Of a DNA stretch of 64,000 nucleotides, positions 43,236-51,411 are shown in pieces. The position numbers were made by a program, and so were the translations under genes. The notes below the pieces were generated by a model. That model was not told where the DNA came from. It did no database searches and worked only from the letters and a program-made list of their open reading frames with translations. This DNA is from Acherontichlamydia pituitae (GTDB taxonomy: Bacteria; Chlamydiota; Chlamydiia; Chlamydiales; Rhabdochlamydiaceae), in contig JAHCAX010000001.1 of NCBI GenBank assembly GCA_019634675.1, positions 62,001 to 126,000 on the forward strand, written 5' to 3'. How positions within the stretch are numbered: the first letter of the stretch is position 1; every line of letters begins with the position of its first letter.

Positions 43236-44303
43236 ATGAACGTCTTACCTTATTATTTAGCTTTTTTGGTTCCTGTATGCGTTGTCATCGGCTTCCATCT
43301 TGGCGGTCTTTTCAATTTTTTAACGCCTATTTTCATCTTTGGGTTCATTCCTCTCGTCGATATCCTGGTCGGGACAGATAGGGAAAACCCCTCTGAGCCG
43401 AAAATGGAGCAGCTGGCGCAAAGCTGGAGCTTTAAGCTAGTTCCTATCCTGTTTGTGCCGGCTCAGATTGCCTTAGTCCTTTGGGGAGCATCCGTCATCG
43501 GCCGTTCCGATCTAGGCGTTGCTGCCAAGTTAGGATTTATTCTTTCGGTGGGAATTACGACTGGAGGGATAGGGATCACCATATCCCATGAGCTTTGCCA
43601 TAAACGCAATCTCTTCGAGCAAACTTTGGGCAAAATTTTATTGCTGTCGGTGTGCTACATGCATTTTCATATTGAGCATCTTCAAGGGCACCACCGCAAC
43701 GTAGCGACTCGACACGACCCTGCAACGGCACGGTTAGGAGAATCATTCTATGCCTTTTATCCGCGCACCGTCGCCGGCAGTTTCAAAAGCGCTTGGAACA
43801 CAGAAGCCCATAGACTGAAGAAAAGAGGCCGGACAATATGGAGCCTTCATAATCAGATGCTGCAGTTTACGGTCCTGCCGCTGCTTTTTGCGGCAACGCT
43901 AAGCTTTGCCTTCGGATGGATGGGCGCTATCTATTTCTTTCTTCAGAGCATCGTTGGATTTACCCTTTTAGAGATCGTGAACTATCTTGAGCATTATGGT
44001 TTAGAACGAGAAGAGATCAGCCCTGGAAAATTCGAAGCAGTCTGCGCTGTTCATTCCTGGAACGCCAGCAACCGCCTCACAAATTATTTCCTCTTTAAAC
44101 TGCAGCGCCATGCAGACCATCATATGCATCCACTGCGCAGGTATCAGACGCTGCGCCATTTCGATGAAAGCCCTCAGCTTCCCACAGGCTATACAGGGAT
44201 GATCGTTTTAGCCTTATTTCCTTATTTCTGGAGAAAGGTCATGGATCCGCGAGTCCATGCGATCAAGCAAAACAGACAAAAGCCTACTGCACAGCTCTAT
44301 TAG
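43236..44303 (+). CDS. alkB: AlkB-type membrane alkane/fatty-acyl hydroxylase
   Basis: 355 residues with about six membrane helices. Histidine boxes of the membrane di-iron family: HELCHK, HFHIEHLQGHHRNVAT, and LQRHADHHMHP, with the AlkB signature LEHYGL and ATRHDPATAR. It inserts one oxygen atom at the terminal carbon of alkanes or acyl chains, needing rubredoxin as donor, which I did not see in the window. Full length is 355 versus about 400 in Pseudomonas AlkB. Its last 20 bases overlap the Nudix gene end. Confidence 0.92.
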   Translation: MNVLPYYLAFLVPVCVVIGFHLGGLFNFLTPIFIFGFIPLVDILVGTDRENPSEPKMEQLAQSWSFKLVPILFVPAQIALVLWGASVIGRSDLGVAAKLGFILSVGITTGGIGITISHELCHKRNLFEQTLGKILLLSVCYMHFHIEHLQGHHRNVATRHDPATARLGESFYAFYPRTVAGSFKSAWNTEAHRLKKRGRTIWSLHNQMLQFTVLPLLFAATLSFAFGWMGAIYFFLQSIVGFTLLEIVNYLEHYGLEREEISPGKFEAVCAVHSWNASNRLTNYFLFKLQRHADHHMHPLRRYQTLRHFDESPQLPTGYTGMIVLALFPYFWRKVMDPRVHAIKQNRQKPTAQLY

Positions 44304-44883
44304 GAATCTTTTGGATCTTATCAAGATTGAAAGCGATCTTCAAACATTGGTCTCCGCCTGGAATCAATGGAAGCTTCAGAGCCTCCTCCAGCGTCACCCA
44401 CCGATAACTTTGATGCTCTTGCGCTGCAACATTCAATTGAGGTTCTTCTTCGAGCTGCACTCGAAACAGGTGCAAGATGAACTCTCGATCGGGAAAGCGG
44501 ACAAACACTTTGCGGCAGTACGTCAAAAGTTTACCTTTAAGATCGATTCCTACCTCTTCCATGACCTCGCGAATGACCGCTTGTTCCGCAGTTTCCCCCT
44601 CTTCTAACTTTCCACCGGGAACACACCAAGTCTCTCCTTGAGGTTTGCCAGGATTCCGATGAAGGAACAAGATCTTTCCTTGATAAACGCAAAAACAGCC
44701 AGCAACATCCATGGAAGAATGGAATTTGGAGGGCTGTTCAAGAAAAACAGGTTCTGCAGATCCCTCCCATGAGAACAACAAGAAGGCTGCAAAAAAAATT
44801 GACCTTGCCACCTTTTGATATAAAAAACGCAACCGATTAAAAATTTTTTTATTTGAATTAATTTTAATCAACATCCACCTCAT
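44284..44883 (-). CDS. Nudix hydrolase with hydrophobic N-terminus
   Basis: 199 residues. Nudix box GGKLEEGETAEQAVIREVMEEVGI (about 90-113) has all conserved Gly, Arg, Glu residues. It hydrolyses a nucleoside diphosphate linked to another group; substrate unknown. The N-terminal 45 residues have a basic patch then FFAAFLLFSWEGSA, looking like a signal peptide, which is unusual for a Nudix enzyme and may indicate export or a later true start. Confidence 0.88.
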   Translation of the reverse strand: MRWMLIKINSNKKIFNRLRFLYQKVARSIFFAAFLLFSWEGSAEPVFLEQPSKFHSSMDVAGCFCVYQGKILFLHRNPGKPQGETWCVPGGKLEEGETAEQAVIREVMEEVGIDLKGKLLTYCRKVFVRFPDREFILHLFRVQLEEEPQLNVAAQEHQSYRWVTLEEALKLPLIPGGDQCLKIAFNLDKIQKIPNRAVQ

Positions 44884-44986
44884 AATTACGGGAGAACAGT
44901 TTGATCAGAATAAGATTAAAGATGCAAGAAAAAGAGGATAGGTTCCTGTGCAACAAGTTTGCTAAGTTAAGGAGAAATCTTCAAAA

Positions 44987-45062
44987 ATGAGTTTTTTTAA
45001 AATTCGGTTAAGATATACATTGCATTAGCTGCATTATTTTAAGCAGCAATTTTGGTTTTTTT
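44987..45062 (+). promoter_or_regulatory. leader with short frame and hairpin before OppA-like gene
   Basis: AAGGAG at 44969-44974 precedes an ATG at 44987 encoding MSFFKIRLRYTLH and a stop. Overlapping the stop, GCTGC/GCAGC (45028-45032 and 45043-45047) forms a hairpin followed by TTTTGG and seven Ts just before the ATG at 45063, which has no ribosome site of its own. Either a leader-peptide attenuator, or a signal peptide cut off by a one-base frameshift: in the next frame the DNA reads CISCIILSSNFGFF straight into the protein. Confidence 0.4.
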
Positions 45063-46598
45063 ATGAACCTGGCTAATGATTCTTACGAAAACACCTTGAG
45101 GCTTAGCTTTCATAAGGATCCGATCACGCTCGATCCCCAGCAAACCTGCGACAAGGTCTCATCCGCCATCATCTTTTTGCTCTTCAAAGGGTTGACCCGC
45201 CTTAACACAGACCATTCGATCGACAACGATATCGCAAGCTCATTCTACTCGCTCAACGACTGCAAAAAATATGTCTTCCACCTCGGAAACCATTCCTGGT
45301 CGGATGGAACGCCGATCACAGCCCACGATTTTGTCTACTCTTGGAAACGGGCCCTATCCCCCAACTTTCCAGCTCGCGCAGTCAATTTTTTCTACCACAT
45401 TAAAAATGCGGCAAAAGCCAAAAAAGGGCGGCTTGCCCTCGACAAAGTCGGGATACGAGCTGAAAATGATAAGACGCTTGTGGTCGAATTGGAAAACTCC
45501 TGTCCCTACTTTCCCGAACTGACCTCTTTCTGCCCTTTTTTTCCCATACCTTTTCGAGAGGGGCAAACGGAGATCTCCAGCATCGCAAGCGGCGCCTTCC
45601 AACTTGAGAGCTGGGAAACAGGAAAACAAATCCTTTTAAAGAAAAACAAGCACTGCAGCATCCTGTCCGACATCGATCAGATCCGCATCCAGATCATCCC
45701 CGATGAAAAAAAGGCATTTGCTTTGTTTGAAAATAATGAACTTGATTGGATTGGCGACCCAATATCCCCCCTTCCCGTCGCCTACCTCCCTTCTCTTTAT
45801 CTCAATAAACAAATTAAACCCCTAGAAGGAATGCTGAGCTGCTGGTTCAATACCCTTAAAGAGCCTTTTAATCTTCCTGAGCTGCGCAAGGCTTTTTCTT
45901 TTGCAATCCCTAGACGCAAGCTCTTGGGAAAAATGCTCCTTCCTCCAGAACTTCTGACAAAAGGGCTTTTTTCATGCATTTTCGAAGAGCAGGACATGTT
46001 TTCAGTTGAAGAGTCGCAAGGCAAGGCCAAAGCACTCTTCCGCGCTGCCCTGAACCAACTGAACTTGCAAAAGCTAGACATTACATTAAGCTTCGAAGCG
46101 ACCGATCTGTTCTCTCGAATGGCCGCACATCTGAAAAGTTGCCTGGAAGGATCATTAGATATTTCCATCCAATTGGAACCGCTTCCCTTTAAAGAGCTGT
46201 TCCAGCGGCTCCGCGCCCAGAAATTCCAAGCAGCCCTCATCCATGCAGTTTCCCAATACACCGATCCGATCAACTTCCTAGAACGCTTTGAGTTCAAGGA
46301 CACCCCCAGAAATTTCACCGGATGGGAACATCCTGGCTACCAAGAGACCTTGAACCAATACCGGACTTTAAACGATCCGGAGCATAGGCTTGAGCTGGCC
46401 AAAAAGGCGGAAAAGGTCCTTTTGGAAGAAATGCCGATCGCTCCAATCTATTATGAACATTACGCCTACTTGCAGAAGCCTCATGTGCACAACTTGAGGA
46501 TTTCTCCAGTTGGCATCGTCCACTTCGATAGGGCCTCGATAAGCAAGGAACCTGTCTTAGAAATTGCAAATCCCGAACTATTCCATATTGTTGGCTGA
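45063..46598 (+). CDS. OppA-family peptide ABC transporter binding protein, signal peptide missing
   Basis: 511 residues, the size of mature OppA. DPITLDPQQTCDKVSS near the start, then LFKGLTRLN, WSDGTPITAHDFVYSWKRALSP are hallmarks of the SBP_bac_5 family; the C-terminal LAKKAEKVLLEEMPIAPIYY is also typical. These proteins bind oligopeptides in the periplasm, and chlamydiae use them to import host peptides. No signal peptide follows the ATG at 45063; see the leader entry. No opp permease genes are nearby, so it relies on components elsewhere. Its end overlaps the DMT gene by 21 bases. Confidence 0.9.
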   Translation: MNLANDSYENTLRLSFHKDPITLDPQQTCDKVSSAIIFLLFKGLTRLNTDHSIDNDIASSFYSLNDCKKYVFHLGNHSWSDGTPITAHDFVYSWKRALSPNFPARAVNFFYHIKNAAKAKKGRLALDKVGIRAENDKTLVVELENSCPYFPELTSFCPFFPIPFREGQTEISSIASGAFQLESWETGKQILLKKNKHCSILSDIDQIRIQIIPDEKKAFALFENNELDWIGDPISPLPVAYLPSLYLNKQIKPLEGMLSCWFNTLKEPFNLPELRKAFSFAIPRRKLLGKMLLPPELLTKGLFSCIFEEQDMFSVEESQGKAKALFRAALNQLNLQKLDITLSFEATDLFSRMAAHLKSCLEGSLDISIQLEPLPFKELFQRLRAQKFQAALIHAVSQYTDPINFLERFEFKDTPRNFTGWEHPGYQETLNQYRTLNDPEHRLELAKKAEKVLLEEMPIAPIYYEHYAYLQKPHVHNLRISPVGIVHFDRASISKEPVLEIANPELFHIVG

Positions 46599-47459
46599 TT
46601 GCACCCCTTGATTTCCAACTCGGCTATTTTCTCGGACCATCAAAATACTGCAAACGACAATCAATACACCTCCAAATGCCTGCAAAAGGCTTAAGCTCTC
46701 ATTCCAGACGGCCCAACCGAGGAGCGTGGAAAAAAAGACGCAGGAATAGCTGAAGCTCCCGATGACGTGGGGAGGAGCGTAAGAATAGGCCTTCGCCATT
46801 AAATATTGATAGATGACCCCAAGAAATGAACTGGGAATGCAGTATATTGCGATGACCGAAAGAGAGACAGGCTCCCAGGAAAAGTAAAAAGGGATGAAGC
46901 TCATGCATCCTGGAATCCATGTGCAATAGAACAAAATAGCCAAGATATGCTCTGTTTTCACCAGTTCATGCAAAGAAACCGCTAAAAGCGCCGCTGCTAT
47001 AGCCGCTGTCAAGGATGCAAAACTGGCAAGATGAAAAACATCGCCTTTCGAATTCAATAGCAAAAAGACCGCTGCGAATCCGATCCATAACGCCAGGTTA
47101 GCCTGCATGGAGATCTTTTTTTTATAATAAATCCATAAAATGAGAGAGACAAAAAGCGGAAAGGTGTATTGCAGCAAGACCGCATCCGCCAGTGCAAGAT
47201 GCTGAACGCCATATGTCGAGGAAAAAATCGATATGGCAACGAGCATGGACCTCCACACATAAGTCCCGAGCTTTGTCGTCTTTAAAGATTTTCTGTGCTT
47301 ATAAAAGAAGGGAGCTAAGAGCAAAAAGTCGAAGAGGAAACGGTAAAAAAGAAGAGTGTGGGCGTTGCTGACCGGTGTTGATTTAATGACGCACAGCCTC
47401 AACGCAAAAATAAACGCGCAGCCCAGGGCAATCCAAATTCCTCTATGTTGGAACATCAA
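46578..47459 (-). CDS. EamA/DMT-family transporter
   Basis: 293 residues with ten membrane helices in two EamA halves. Opening WIALGCAFIFALRLCVIKS and TPVSNAHTLLFYRFLFDF, then ALADAVLLQYTFPLFVSLILW; second half ending LLGWAVWNESLSLLQAFGG. Exports or imports a metabolite; chlamydial DMT members include nucleotide-sugar and S-adenosylmethionine carriers, but the substrate here is open. Confidence 0.9.
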   Translation of the reverse strand: MMFQHRGIWIALGCAFIFALRLCVIKSTPVSNAHTLLFYRFLFDFLLLAPFFYKHRKSLKTTKLGTYVWRSMLVAISIFSSTYGVQHLALADAVLLQYTFPLFVSLILWIYYKKKISMQANLALWIGFAAVFLLLNSKGDVFHLASFASLTAAIAAALLAVSLHELVKTEHILAILFYCTWIPGCMSFIPFYFSWEPVSLSVIAIYCIPSSFLGVIYQYLMAKAYSYAPPHVIGSFSYSCVFFSTLLGWAVWNESLSLLQAFGGVLIVVCSILMVRENSRVGNQGVQSANNME

Positions 47460-47483
47460 CCATCACTTTAGAACTCCATTGCA

Positions 47484-47518
47484 TATACTGCTTATACGAT
47501 TGAAGTGTCAGCAGTATA
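47484..47518. terminator. hairpin after HesB-type gene
   Basis: TATACTGC (47484-47491) pairs with GCAGTATA (47511-47518). It lies just downstream of the minus-strand gene ending at 47525. The left arm and loop (ATATACTGCTT...CGATTGAA) closely match the hairpin at 23024-23062. Confidence 0.4.
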
Positions 47519-47524
47519 AATCCG

Positions 47525-48115
47525 TTATAGTTCTTTATACATGTTCGAACATCCGCAAGCGCAAGTGGTCTTGACGTTTGGATTGGAAATCGTAAAGCCG
47601 GCGCCTAAAAGTCCTGAAAAATGGTCGCCGTCGATCGGCCCCTCTTCAAAATCGATCAATGAACCTAAAAACCTCTTCAAATGATCGCGCGGAGCGTAGA
47701 TCTCAATGCCATTGGACAGGAAAACCTGGTCTTCGGAGGTTGCGCGGGGAGTAGGCTCAAAAACGTATTCGTAGCCGGTTCCGCATGACGCAGGACGGTC
47801 GGCGACCTTAACCCCCCAAGCCTCCATTCCTTCAGAAGAGAGGAACTCTTTAAGTTTCAGCGCAGCATGTTCCGTGATCGAGATAATGGAAGGATCTGCA
47901 TTTTCTTGGAGGACAGCGTTTAATTTCTCGACTAGGAAATCGACATCGGCCGATGTCTTTCCTTTTTTAATAAGAAAATCTTCCAAAGGAATATTTGGCA
48001 GATCTTCCGTGCAAGCCAAAAAGCTTCTCATTGCCCGCCGCAGTTTATGCCCCTTTTGAGGGAACCCTTTGATGATCTCTTCGATCAACATTGTTTTTGC
48101 AATCATTCGTCGCAT
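47525..48115 (-). CDS. HesB/IscA-type Fe-S carrier with N-terminal extension
   Basis: 196 residues. The C-terminal half (about 90-196) is an A-type carrier: ISITEHAALKLKEFL, ADRPASCGTGYEYVF (first cysteine), GAGFTISNP and TTCACGCSNMY (the C-x-C-x-C cluster end). A-type carriers hand Fe-S clusters to target proteins, complementing the suf operon in this window. The first 90 residues are an additional helical domain (EEIIKGFPQKGHKLRRAMRS) unlike SufA/ErpA, whose role is unknown; it may be a regulatory or partner domain. Confidence 0.88.
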   Translation of the reverse strand: MRRMIAKTMLIEEIIKGFPQKGHKLRRAMRSFLACTEDLPNIPLEDFLIKKGKTSADVDFLVEKLNAVLQENADPSIISITEHAALKLKEFLSSEGMEAWGVKVADRPASCGTGYEYVFEPTPRATSEDQVFLSNGIEIYAPRDHLKRFLGSLIDFEEGPIDGDHFSGLLGAGFTISNPNVKTTCACGCSNMYKEL

Positions 48116-48270
48116 CCTATAAAACTCGAGGAGTTATCTTTCCAAATGATCGATAATTTGCACAAGCAAATTTAAAAAATTGTTCCGAATTACTGTTTCA
48201 AATTTAACTTCTTGAACCGAAGATGCTCATCGTTTAAACTTATGGAATACAAACAGACTATTCTACTTTT

Positions 48271-49677
48271 ATGTCAAAAAAACTCAGCGTTTTTACTTTA
48301 GCTATGATCAACGTTGCCGCTGTCAGCAGCGTCCGCAACTGGCCGACAATTGCCGAATACGGGTTTGCTTCCTTGTTCTTTTTTGCCGTTGCAGCCCTTC
48401 TCTTTTTTATTCCTGTCTCCATGGTCTCTGCAGAACTTGCTACCGGATGGCCTAAGACAGGAGGAGTCTTTGCCTGGGTTAAAGAAGCGTTCGGCCATCG
48501 CACAGGATTCCTCGCGGTCTGGCTCCTATGGGCTGAAAATGTGATCTACTATCCCGCCCTCCTTTCCTTTATCGCAGGGACCATCGCCTACATCATCAAC
48601 CCGGCGCTTGCCCAAAACACCTACTATACCCTTTTTGTTATCCTCGGCGTCTTCTGGGCAACGACCCTTGCCAACTTGCTCGGAATGCGCGCTTCAGGAT
48701 GGATCAGCACATTTGGCGTGATCGCGGGAACGATCATCCCCGGCGGGCTCATCATCATCCTTGGGATCGCTTGGTATTTTTCAGGCAATCCGATCGAGAT
48801 CCCGATGACCGTCGATAGCTTGATCCCTGATATGAGCTCGCCAACGCAGCTCGTCTTCTTTTCCGGAGTCCTTGTCGCTCTTTGCGGCCTTGAAATGTCC
48901 GCTGTCCATGCACGGGATGTCGAAAACCCTCAAAAAAATTATCCCAAAGCGATCCTGCTTTCGGCCATCCTCGTCCTCGGCCTATATGTGCTGGGAGTCC
49001 TGGCAATCGCTGTCGTTATCCCTCAAAAGCAGATCAGCCTAGTTGCCGGATCGCTGCAAGCCTTTTCTTTTTTCGTGAACTCGTATGGGCTTAGCTGGCT
49101 AACTCCCGTCATCGCGGCGCTCCTTGCCTTTGGAGCCTTTGGAACGTTGAGCACATGGATCGCAGGCCCTAGCAAAGGATTGCTCGGCGCTGCGCAAAGC
49201 GGAGACCTGCCCCCCTTTTTCCGTAAGCTCAATCGGCATGGAATGCCTGTCGCCCTTCTGGTCTCCCAAGGGGTCATTGTCACCATTTTCTCTCTGATCT
49301 TCCTTGTTATGCCGACGGTAAGCAGCGCCTATTGGATCTTAAATGCGATGGTCGCCCAGCTCTACTTGGTCATGTATATCCTGATGTTCGCCGCCGCCAT
49401 CAAGCTGCGCTACAAACGTCCCAATGTCGTCCGCGCCTATAAAATTCCTGGAGGAAAACTGGGGATATGGCTCGTTGCAGGACTTGGCCTGATCGGCTCC
49501 GCGGCCACATTCTTCATCGGCTTTTTCCCTCCAGCTCAAATCCCTACAGGAAATACCGTCTTCTATGTGACATTTCTGTTTTTGAGCATTGTGCTGGCAT
49601 GCTTTGCGCCAACCATTATCCTCTGGTTTAAAAAGCCGAACTGGTCAAAACCGTTAAGCCATGAAAAGAATTCATGA
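48271..49677 (+). CDS. APC-superfamily amino-acid antiporter, GadC-like
   Basis: 468 residues, twelve membrane helices. TLAMINVAAVSSVRNWPTIAEYG and SAELATGWPKTGGVFAWVKEAFG are typical of the glutamate:GABA (AGT) subfamily within APC. Likely exchanges amino acids with the host cytosol. Its stop overlaps the LysE-type gene as ATGA, forming a two-gene transporter operon. Confidence 0.9.
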   Translation: MSKKLSVFTLAMINVAAVSSVRNWPTIAEYGFASLFFFAVAALLFFIPVSMVSAELATGWPKTGGVFAWVKEAFGHRTGFLAVWLLWAENVIYYPALLSFIAGTIAYIINPALAQNTYYTLFVILGVFWATTLANLLGMRASGWISTFGVIAGTIIPGGLIIILGIAWYFSGNPIEIPMTVDSLIPDMSSPTQLVFFSGVLVALCGLEMSAVHARDVENPQKNYPKAILLSAILVLGLYVLGVLAIAVVIPQKQISLVAGSLQAFSFFVNSYGLSWLTPVIAALLAFGAFGTLSTWIAGPSKGLLGAAQSGDLPPFFRKLNRHGMPVALLVSQGVIVTIFSLIFLVMPTVSSAYWILNAMVAQLYLVMYILMFAAAIKLRYKRPNVVRAYKIPGGKLGIWLVAGLGLIGSAATFFIGFFPPAQIPTGNTVFYVTFLFLSIVLACFAPTIILWFKKPNWSKPLSHEKNS

Positions 49678-50297
49678 CAGTGTATTTGGCGTTCTTAAAA
49701 GGATTTTTGACAGGCGCCGGCCTGATCATTGGAATCGGCGCCCAAAATGCCTTTGTTTTGAAACAAGGACTTAAGAAAAACCATGTTTTTGCCACCGCTC
49801 TCTTCTGCTCCGTTTCCGATGTTCTGCTGATTGCAATCGGGATCGGCGGGGTAGGAGAAATTCTAACGCAGAACGCCACACTCTACTTCATCGCAAAATG
49901 GGGAGGGGCTGCCTTCTTGTTCTGGTATGGGTTCCGCGCTTTCCGCTCTGTTTTTCATTCTGAAACCCTTCAAGCGAGCCAATCGCATGAACCGGCAAGC
50001 CACTCCTTAAAAAAAACGCTGCTGATATTGGCTGCCCTCACTTTTTTGAACCCCCATGTTTACCTAGACACCATTGTGATCTTAGGCAGCATCGGCTCCC
50101 AATTTGAAGACCATCTCAGGCTCTATTTTGCAATCGGGGTGATTATCGCCTCGTTCGGATGGTTTTTCGGTCTGTGCTATGGGGCAAGGCTCCTATCGCC
50201 GGTCCTTAAAAAACCATCATCTTGGAAAGTGATCGACGGAATTGTCGGCTGCATGATGTGGGGGATCGCCCTCTCGCTACTGCTCGTCAAATCCTAA
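49674..50297 (+). CDS. LysE/ArgO-family amino-acid exporter
   Basis: 207 residues with six hydrophobic helices. GFLTGAGLIIGIGAQNAFVLKQGL is the LysE/ArgO opening, and TFLNPHVYLDTIVILG the second family block. Exports basic amino acids. Coupled to the upstream permease by a 4-base overlap, suggesting balance of arginine or lysine pools. Confidence 0.93.
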   Translation: MTVYLAFLKGFLTGAGLIIGIGAQNAFVLKQGLKKNHVFATALFCSVSDVLLIAIGIGGVGEILTQNATLYFIAKWGGAAFLFWYGFRAFRSVFHSETLQASQSHEPASHSLKKTLLILAALTFLNPHVYLDTIVILGSIGSQFEDHLRLYFAIGVIIASFGWFFGLCYGARLLSPVLKKPSSWKVIDGIVGCMMWGIALSLLLVKS

Positions 50298-50305
50298 ACA
50301 GTACT

Positions 50306-51031
50306 TTACTTCGGGAAGTTGTGATAGTGACGAGATCCCTTTTTGCCGAACTTCAAAAGAGCTGTTCCTACGATGAACTTTGCATGTCCTTGGATTTTTT
50401 TCCAAACTGTGAGCTCTTTCTTTTCCGGAGGGGGAACCCCTTCAGGCGGAAAGTAGATATAGATCTTAACTTTTCCGATATCTTTGTCGCTCTCTTCTGA
50501 TTGCACAAGCTTTCCTTGCGCCGGCAATTTCAATTTTTGATAGGCAGCATCAGTAAGCAGCAAATACCTTCTTTCCTTCACTTGGTTCTTTAATAACCGA
50601 TGCACGAGGATCACATCGACACCTGACAGCTCCATAAATGACCCTATTTTTACCATGGACGCCTTGCCGAAGTGGGCAACAATTTTGATATCGAGACTGC
50701 TAAGGTGGGTGCAAGCGCCGCAGTCGCACACACTCACCTCCTGCATCGCGTTGAGCTTCCGTTGGAATGTGGTGAAGAAGCGCAAAATTTTCTCTGTCAG
50801 CAGTCTTGGATCATTGTGCATCTCAGCAGAAAGCTTTTCGTAGGGCAAATACAGAAAAATCGCATCTCCTTCCAACTTGGAAACCTCCATTGGCAATGCC
50901 ACTTCGTCAACCAACGCAGCCATCAGCTCATTGATCAACAAAACCCCATGGTCATGCTCCATTTGATTGCGAACCATGTATTGCGTATAACCGCTGATGT
51001 CTGCGATGAAAAAGAACATTTCGTCCGGCAT
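50306..51031 (-). CDS. DUF2652 class III nucleotidyl-cyclase-like protein
   Basis: 241 residues from MPDEMF at 51031 (GGGG five bases upstream); a TTG at 51097 could add 22 residues. The core MFFFIADISGYTQYM and VSKLEGDAIFLYLP mimic the cyclase catalytic strands (ADISGxT, EGDaxf), and CDCGACTHLSSLDIKIVAHFG is a DUF2652-type block. A second metal aspartate seems present (D in EGD). Members are adenylate/guanylate-cyclase homology domains of unclear activity. C-terminal 40 residues are basic. Possible role in nucleotide signalling, unproven. Confidence 0.8.
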   Translation of the reverse strand: MPDEMFFFIADISGYTQYMVRNQMEHDHGVLLINELMAALVDEVALPMEVSKLEGDAIFLYLPYEKLSAEMHNDPRLLTEKILRFFTTFQRKLNAMQEVSVCDCGACTHLSSLDIKIVAHFGKASMVKIGSFMELSGVDVILVHRLLKNQVKERRYLLLTDAAYQKLKLPAQGKLVQSEESDKDIGKVKIYIYFPPEGVPPPEKKELTVWKKIQGHAKFIVGTALLKFGKKGSRHYHNFPK

Positions 51032-51411
51032 CGATACCCCACTCTTGCTTACCACTTGCCATAACACATGTTTAGAAGAGATGCAGTATTTTTCCAACTA
51101 AGAACCTATTGCAAAAGCAAGCCAATCGCAAAAAATCTCAATTTATTTTTATCATTTTCGTTAAATGATCGATTGTGTACAATTTAAGCCATGAAAAAAT
51201 CGGCACAACAATTTACATCCGTATTTTGTGCTCCGTCCCAAGGCTGCTTTGCTAATGGGAACGTTTCTTCCATCTCTCAAATTATCCGTAATCTGCTTCT
51301 TATTCTGCGCCCAGCGGCGCAGTAGCATATTTATCCAACTCACATTTTATTTTTTTCCTAAGTTCTAAACAGAACTTGCAAAACCATTTATTATTTATTT
51401 AAGGATTTTTT
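51032..51411. other. 380-base divergent intergenic region
   Basis: Divergent promoters for the DUF2652 and carrier-like genes lie here. ATCATTT/AAATGAT (about 51147-51165) is a short inverted repeat. A 44-codon frame (51191-51325, plus strand, MKKSAQQFTSVFCAPSQGC) is present but has no ribosome site, so I do not call it. Confidence 0.35.

Noticed and set aside
51191..51325. 44-codon frame MKKSAQQFTS
   Set aside because: No ribosome site; looks like chance in a divergent promoter region.
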